DNA from: Rhododendron vialii | Lineage: Eukaryota; Streptophyta; Magnoliopsida; Ericales; Ericaceae | Assembly (NCBI RefSeq): GCF_030253575.1 | Contig: NC_080560.1 | Span: 32,973,501 to 33,037,500, forward strand | Length of the DNA: 64,000 bases | Direction: 5' to 3' | Shown: positions 57,786-64,000 of the stretch, piece by piece | Layout of the letters: every line of letters starts with the position of its first letter | Position numbering within the stretch: the stretch's first letter is position 1 | Translations under genes and position numbers: made by a program | The notes under the pieces: model-generated | Told to the model about the DNA's origin: nothing | The model's input: only the letters and a program-made list of their open reading frames with translations | Databases searched by the model: none

Positions 57786-59544
57786 GTTTGGGAGGCACAA
57801 CTACATTTGAATAGAGTATGTACTAGTGTTGTATCTGTTTGATGCACGTGATAAAAAAATAATTTGTGCGGACTCTACACTTTTTAGTAAAAACTACTCA
57901 AATATAAGAGGTGAAGAGATGAATTGGGCCACCAAATGTCTCTAGGGCATTAAACAAATTTTCTCAATTCCCCCAAAATCTCTCACCCCTTCCCCACATT
58001 CTCTCCCCCTCCCATGTCCTCTCTCTCCTACTCTTTCCAAATTTTAAAAAAGTAAAAGAAAATAAAAAAATTAGAAAATTAGGGAGGGGGGTTTGGAGTC
58101 TTTGTTGGAAAAATGGAATTTTTAACCAAAGAGAATTTGGCGGGACCCACATCGCGCGAGGTGGGCCCAAGTGGGTTTTAGATACTCATTGCTAAGGAGT
58201 TTAAACCGGTGAAAGAATGAACAAATTCTATTGAGAGATGAATAGAAAATTATCTCTCAAAGTGGGTTTCGGACCAACAACAGTGCACAGTTGGCTGGTC
58301 ATGGTTGGGTTAATTACACATGATTGTGTATTCAATTTCGGGAATAATAACTATATCAGTTTTATTCCAAAATTGAATTGCGGAATCAATTCCCCTATGA
58401 ATTGTATAGGCTCCTCCATGAATATTTATATTCATTGTCGTATTGATGGCAGATGCTCCTCTTTCAGCTATAAAAGGGGACCTCTACCTTTGGTTTCAAC
58501 CACCAAAAACGATCCAAAGCATCTCTCTCTCTCTCTCTTCAAATTTTAAAAAATTAACAGAAAATTAAAAATTCAGAAAATTACTTAGGGGGTTTGGAGT
58601 CTTGAAAGGCACAAACACATTTGCATAGGATATTGTTAGATAGATAGATTAATAGTGGAGTATGTATTGATTGATTGATGCCATGGACTCCTGAATCCAC
58701 CTTCGAAGTACTGGATCGGTGGACTATGTTAGCGTTGAAGCCCAGTTCTATTTCGATTGGGGAAGAGTTTTAATTCGTTCTGTGTTCCATGACTCGATCT
58801 AGCCCAATTCAATTTTCGTATGACTAATTTTCATGTGCAACATTCCTGACAATCGAACAACGCCTTCGGTACTTTAAAATAGATGATTTTTTTACTGGGG
58901 TTTCAATGAGATCCTACTGGCCAACAATCTACCCCAAAACAAACCAGACGAGCTAGGCAACAATTCTAATAGCCCACATAACAAATCAGACGAAAACAAA
59001 CCAAGCGCATAAACAATTATAATTTTACTAGGATTTTTCTTTTTGCTGTTAATTTTACTAGGAAATTTTTTTTTGTCATTCGTTAAATCTAATTTACTCT
59101 ATACTAGGAAATTTGGGGAGAGAGATAGGTATTTATGTGAATCGAACCCTACCTATGTGCATGAGAATATAAGGGAAGCACCAACTGAACTCTATTCCAC
59201 TTGCAATTTTACTAGGATTAAGAGGACTAGAGGAGCTGATTAAACAAAAAAAAAAAAAAAGGACTAGAGGAGGGAATTTTGATGTAAAAGAGGAATCTAG
59301 CTATCCACCTACAATTTTCGGCAAGGTGGCTAGGATGTGGGTTCCAATTAAGTGCAAGGAAAACTTACGTGCAATTAGTGCGTATCAATAAGGGTCCGTT
59401 TGATTAAAAAAAAGAGTATACATATTGGAGAGTGATATGACAAAAAGTAAAATAAAAGAAAAGAAAGTGAAAAAAAAAAAATCCATGCGTTTAATTTAAA
59501 AAAAAAAAAAAGAAAAAGGTTTGTAAGAATCATGCAAGAAAATA
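57786..59544. other. Intergenic with a promoter-like TATA box
   Basis: Two diverged direct repeats share TTCAAATTTTAAAAAA-like and GTTTGGAGTCTT (about 58030-58100 and 58530-58605). CTATAAAAGGGGACC at 58468-58482 looks like a strong TATA box with a CT-rich leader after it, perhaps an old LTR. No coding region follows clearly. Confidence 0.4.
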
Positions 59545-59760
59545 GGGAAAAAAACTGAAATGGTTCATGTAGTTAAGTGTTTGTGTCAACTTGGTCCTTG
59601 TAGTTGTAATTGGCTCGATTTACACTATGGATTTTCTATTTTGTTCCAACTTGATCTAATTACTAATTGCCGTTAGTCCACCGTTAGTCATTTTAACAGC
59701 AAAATCAAATGGCCCCTTTTTTTGGGGTTAAAACAGTAATTCTCTCATTCTCCTCTTGTC
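59545..59760 (+). repeat. Left terminal inverted repeat of the 2.1 kb MULE
   Basis: Pairs with 61430-61644 over about 210 bp; differences are mostly transitions. Confidence 0.85.
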
Positions 59761-60167
59761 CTAATATACATCTGAACCAAAATGCAGCTCATTATTCTAT
59801 TCTCCATTGATAAGGAGGCACCTGAGAAGAAATTTGGTTATAGTTATCTGTAAAAAGTTGCCCTCCAATTCAACATTTTCATGATCAGCTATGAGGCAAT
59901 ATAACCACTGGTATTGTCTACTTATTCAACTTGTGGACAAATATTGAGATGCCTTATTTTTCTGCATAGTATTGAAAATGCATATAGAACCATGTCCAAA
60001 AGTCACAACATGATATAGATCCAAAAGTTAGAATATTACATAAACTTAGTTCCAAATTTAGCAAGTCTTAACCTAATACATAGACATAACAAACCATTCA
60101 GCTAGGTTACAATAAACCTAACTTGACAGCTCAAGTGGTTACAAAAAATAGTGCTCTGTCATTCCAT

Positions 60168-61176
60168 TCATTTTCCTACACTTGGCCCATGCACTGAATC
60201 CTGACTAGGAATGTTGAAGTTTGAGTAGTCCCACATTGGTAACAACGGCTTGTTACTTATCATTGTCTTTCCTCCTTTACCTCTTGCTCTTCCTCTACCT
60301 CTTCCTCCACCTCTGCATCCATCTCTGCCTCGACCCCTACCTCCACCAGTCTTCTCATTGCCTTTGCCACTTGATCCCGCACCTAGTTCAGCTGTCATTG
60401 CACTCGATCCAGTACTTGGTTCATTTATGGTGATACCTCTGGCTCTTCCCCCACCTCTTTTTCCTCCTCTTACTCCACCAATCTTCTCCTTGCCTTTTGC
60501 TGTTATTGGAATGGTACCAGTTGTTGTCACTGCACTTGGTTCATTTATGGTGATGCCTCCGTGACTAAGTATAGGTGGTGCAAAGCTTGGGGTATGTGTC
60601 TGAAACAGTGGATGTTATTAAAATCATATTAAATATTAAATGTGTAAAGATTGGATGCATTACATAGAATGAAAAAATGGCACTATCATACATACAGGCA
60701 AATTGGTTTATCTGGTTCCTTTTTCAGCAACTGGACCTCCTTTGCATCCTCTTTTGCTGTATCCCAATGTTCCACAAGTGCTGCAAGTACGTGGTTGTGG
60801 TGTTTCCCCTCCTCAATTTGGTTGCATTTGCATCTTCCAATTCCTCTGGTTGCTTCCTCCTTGCCTTCTTAGGCCTCCTTGGCTGCCTTCTACATTTTGG
60901 TGGTATGATGGGGGGTTGCCTAGTTCTAGGCCACATCTCACTTCCATTAATAGGGTATATGATGGGCTCATAACTAGCCATATATGTATCCTTTCTAAAC
61001 CAGTGTGCCACATAGTCTATTGGCTCTTCATGGTTGGGATAGATGGCTGATATAGAATGAGGGCATGGAATTTCACTTAATTGCCATTTCCTACAAGTGC
61101 ATGTCTTTTCTCTAAGGTCCACAACAAATTGGGGTCCACTGAAATTTTGTGCCATAAAAGAAAAACATTTTTCCAT
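60168..61176 (-). pseudogene. MuDR-type MULE transposase, 3' part, broken
   Basis: The upstream open part (61176-60724) has the SWIM zinc finger (CTCRKW...CPHSI), the following DYVAHWFRKDTYMASYEPII block and the PPKCRRQPRRPKKARRK basic tail of MuDR-like transposases. A frameshift follows at about 60800, after which another frame shows a zinc-knuckle-like CSTCGTLGY...C. A likely last exon starts after TTTCAG at about 60600 and is a Gly/Arg-rich tail (60530-60168). The catalytic DDE region and DNA-binding part are deleted, so this copy cannot transpose by itself. Confidence 0.8.
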
Positions 61177-61429
61177 TGTTTATTAGTCCAAAAACTCACC
61201 ATATTCTGCTATGTTTCCATTGAAAATTAAAGTATTTGAGCGGAACATTTTTCCATTGTCTATTAGTCGAAGTACTCACCATATTTTGGCTTGTTTCCGT
61301 CGAATCTGTAGCAAGCCATATCTGGTTCTTCCATCTCTTGAAGTTAGCCAAGGTGTTGGATGTTCTTCTACCTCCAAAATCGTCTGCTTCAAAATGAGAA
61401 GTCCAAATCCAGTGGGAAACAAATTAGGG

Positions 61430-61644
61430 CAGCAAGAGAATGAGAGAATTACTATTTTAACTCCAAAAAAGGGGGCCATTTGATTTTGTTGTTAAAAGGA
61501 CTTAACGGCGGATTAACGACAGTTAGTAATTGAACCAAATTGGAACAAAATGGAAAGTACAGAATGTAAATCGAGCCAATTACAACTACGGGGACCAAGA
61601 TGATACAAACACTTAATTACATGGACCATTTCGATTTTTTTCCC
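61430..61644 (-). repeat. Right terminal inverted repeat of the 2.1 kb MULE
   Basis: Partner of 59545-59760. Confidence 0.85.
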
Positions 61645-61653
61645 AAGAAAATA

Positions 61654-62504
61654 TTTATATTTGCTACCGTTAACATACTTACGGATCATGCTAGGAAAGA
61701 AAAAATTAAGGACATAATAGGAAGTGATATAAAAAAAACTTTATTTTCTTGTGTTCTTTTTCCATAGTCAATTAATTTCCTAATCTAGTGCTCCATTCCA
61801 CCACCCAATTCCCTAAAGTTCTAGATATGATAACCTATTCCTATGAATACAATGTATTAAACATACACGTCTTTGACTTAGTCAAATGATTGACTAATCT
61901 TTTTGCTTGGTAACTAATTTTCTAATTTAATATTATATTCCTTATTGGCCCTATTCCTTCATCTACTCTTCTTTACTTTGTTGATCATGTTTGTGAGTTT
62001 CCTGATTTTAATATAATTAATTTTAAAATAAGTTTCGGTCTAACATATCTATGCAATTTTAAGTAGGAAATTGTTATTCGCACTTCTAGTTTTGTTATTC
62101 ATACTTTCTTTTTAGTCTTTTAATAAAAAAAGTACATACACTTTCAACACTAAAAAATAAAAACAGGAGTGTGAATATTAATTCTCTTTTAAATACTTTA
62201 GATAGTCAATGGAGATGATATCACAATTTTCAAGCGAACTGTGGTTCAAAACCGAACCGAATTGTATTTTAATGGTTTGGATTGATTTGATTCTATGAAT
62301 TTTTTGGGTTGGTTTCATAGTCCGTGGGTAATGGTTTGATTCTTAGTTTACTAGTATAAAACCAGACAATCCAGTGCATGCTCACCTCTAAGTTTCATTT
62401 TAATCAATCACTGGAAATCAACTTTCCTCTTTTTTTTTTTCCCTTGCATTTTTTCACTATTTTCACTCTAATCAAACGGACTATAAGCGTTTTGGTACGA
62501 CTTA
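61654..62504. other. Intergenic, no gene seen
   Basis: AT-rich, with one AACCGAACCGAATTG piece at about 62250 of the repeat type at 12825-13640. Confidence 0.4.
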
Positions 62505-62745
62505 ATTTCTCTTTTGGTAACTCCAAGAGATAGCTCAAGTCGCAACATGGATGGGTTGTAAACCCCAACATTATGAGTTTGAATCTTGACAATCTCTTGG
62601 GGCCAAGTGCCAAGAGAAAAATCTCTTGTAAATTTCTTAGTTTCGGTGTGGATGACCTGCCTTCAACTGGACCGAAGAGGAAAAAACTCAAGGTGCGCAT
62701 AAAGTGGCCTAGACACCCCTGACCGTTTGGAAAAAAAAAACTCTT
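62505..62745 (+). repeat. SINE candidate
   Basis: GATAGCTCAAGTCGCAACAT (A-box-like) and GAGTTTGAATCTTGAC (B-box-like) lie about 35 bp apart, followed by a GC-richer body with TCTCTTGG inverted pieces and an A run near 62730. The layout is that of plant Au-type SINEs. Confidence 0.45.
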
Positions 62746-62999
62746 TTGTTGGAAAGTATAAATCATGGGCAAATAAAAATATAAAATCTTTCAGAATCTT
62801 GTTCTACATCATCATAAAAAGGATAGTAGGGTTTCTTTGGAGGGGATAAAGAGCACTCGGATTAAAAAAAAGAAAAATACAAAGAGCACAAAAACGTATC
62901 ACGAGAAGAAGAAACAGGCCAGGCTGCAGCAACAACAAGATGATCGCCCGCGTGTTCGATCACAGTTGGGAAGAAAGAAGAAATAAGGTACGGATCAAG

Positions 63000-63732
63000 A
63001 ATTTTTTTTCTTTTTATTCTCCAAACTATGCATATTTTTTCTATTTAGTCTCTAAACTATCAATTTGACAATTTCATCCCCTCAACTATCATTCTATTAC
63101 CTACTTAGTCCAATAAATAAAGGAAAATAGGAATTTGGACGGAAAATGCCATGTAAAGTCTATTTGGGACCCTGTAGAGCAGATATTTAATTATGAGAAC
63201 TCTAGAAAGAAAAATTAATTATGACCTTTTAAGTATAAAATGATCAGAAGAATAAGATCTTTACATCGGTTCACATGAATTGAAAATTAGAGCGCTTAAT
63301 TTTTAATCATTTTTTAATATATAAACAGTCTAAATTCTATATAAAGAACTTAGTCTTTTAAAAGAAAAAAATGAATGTGTTAGTCTCTATAAAATGACAC
63401 TTAAGATTCTAATTTATGAATCTTGTAAACAAATTAAGTGTTCCAATTTTTAATCTGTTTGAACCGATGCGAATGTTTTATTTTTCTGATCATTTTATTC
63501 TAAAGATTCATAATTAATTTTTATCTCTAAAGCTGTCATAATCAAATATCTGTTTTACATGGTCACAAATAGGGTCTTACGTGACATTTTATGTCTAAAT
63601 TTCTAATTTCCGTTATCTATTGGACTAAGTATGTAACGGTATGATAGTTGAGGGGATGAAATCATCAAATTAATAGTTTAGGGACTAAGTAGAGAAAATA
63701 TGCATAATTTAGGAATAATAAAAAAAAAAACT
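63000..63732. repeat. Large foldback element, arms about 330 bp
   Basis: Outer arms share AACTATGCATATTTT, TTTAGTC(T/C)CTAAACTAT, TTTCATCCCCTCAACTATCA and TACTTAGTCCAATA in opposite orientation; similarity continues inward almost to the centre (ATTAATTATGA, AAAATGATCAGAA, CATCGGTT). No ORF. Target duplication not settled. Confidence 0.75.
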
Positions 63733-63734
63733 CA

Positions 63735-64000
63735 TGGATGAATACCTCTATCTTTATTTTGGTCAATGGAGTTTTAATCTTGCATGATCATCTTTGTCGT
63801 ATATTGTTCTCGGCTCATTAATCGATGTGCTGATAGAGTCTTCGTAGTGAAATGGAATTGTGAACTGGAGTAATTCAACAGAACTTTATTATTGATTGAG
63901 AAAAAGAATTACAGAAACAATTGTAAAGGGAAAGAGTTACAGAAGAAGAAGACAGAAGAGAGAAGAAGAAAACAAATGGGTAACAACAACTCTCCTTACT
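63735..64000 (-). mobile_element. Possible LTR end at the window edge
   Basis: Minus strand has a TTCTTCTT/CTCT-rich stretch, then CAATCAATAATAAAGTTCTG and TCCATTTCACTACG, similar to R-U5 parts of copia LTRs. With the partner outside the window this stays weak. Confidence 0.25.

Larger units (their letters stand above)
59545..61644 (-). mobile_element. MULE deletion derivative with long terminal inverted repeats
   Basis: 2100 bp. Terminal inverted repeats of about 210 bp start GGGAAAAAAA on both sides and share GAAATGG, TAAGTGTTTGT, GTAGTTGTAATTGGCTCG and CAAAATCAAATGGCCCC. A perfect 9-bp target duplication AAGAAAATA lies at 59536-59544 and 61645-61653. Inside is only the 3' part of a MuDR-type transposase gene on minus. 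Confidence 0.9.

Noticed and set aside
58469-58477. TATAAAAGG as a promoter of a local gene
   Set aside because: No convincing coding region follows; may be an old LTR. Recorded only within the intergenic entry.
62940-62990. Possible first exon (ATG followed by GTACGG donor) left of the foldback
   Set aside because: Only 16 codons, an overlapping frame is equally open, and no downstream exon was seen before the window end.

Overview
The window is plant nuclear DNA. It is AT-rich, with spliced genes that have GT-AG introns, long GA/CT and TA microsatellites, two L-type lectin receptor kinases, a chloroplast-type FAD monooxygenase, and a dense mix of plant transposons (Ty3/gypsy, Ty1/copia, TRIM, L1 LINE, SINEs, MULEs, PIF/Harbinger-like and Stowaway MITEs). 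No bacterial, organellar or viral gene block was seen. The CT-rich leaders and repeat load would fit a woody eudicot, but the species cannot be fixed from this sequence.

Layout. 1-2212: a partial, very long Ty3/gypsy-type LTR (minus strand), inserted inside the protease part of an older Ty3/gypsy element at 2213-5378. 5470-8529: LecRK copy 1 and its 3' flank. 8570-13650: MITEs, a 1.3 kb PIF/Harbinger-like element carrying an exon-like segment, a TRIM and a SINE. 14259-21399: a 7.1 kb MULE-like element with inverted ends, a FAR1/FRS-type transposase gene (minus, one in-frame stop) and a terminal exon of an unidentified membrane protein (plus). 21400-24978: Stowaway MITE, microsatellites and a foldback. 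24979-30933: an intact six-exon FAD monooxygenase gene of the CTF2/MO1 type. 31693-32118: a foldback MITE with a 9-bp target duplication. 34122-34427: a small single-exon membrane protein gene. 35811-41455: intergenic DNA. 41456-44775: a young rearranged copia-type element whose two 596-bp LTRs are in inverted orientation. 45385-52552: LecRK copy 2 and its 3' flank, split by a 4.4 kb L1 LINE. 52553-64000: intergenic DNA with a truncated LINE, a 2.1 kb MULE derivative with perfect 9-bp target duplication, a SINE candidate and a 730-bp foldback.

How the parts relate. Genes likely to be active are the two LecRKs (plasma-membrane receptor kinases, paralogues by local duplication, 44 kb apart, same strand), the FAD monooxygenase and the small membrane protein. 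They do not form a pathway together. The rest is transposon turnover. Because the LecRK flanks are duplicated, they show which insertions came after the duplication: the LINE in copy 2, and the MITE 40 bp upstream of the copy 1 start codon.

The most unusual structures are the inverted-LTR copia element, the 33/165-bp periodic CCAAT array in the gypsy LTR, and the phase-0 duplicated small exons at the 3' end of the FAR1-type transposase gene. Coordinates of repeats were read by eye and may be off by a few bases.
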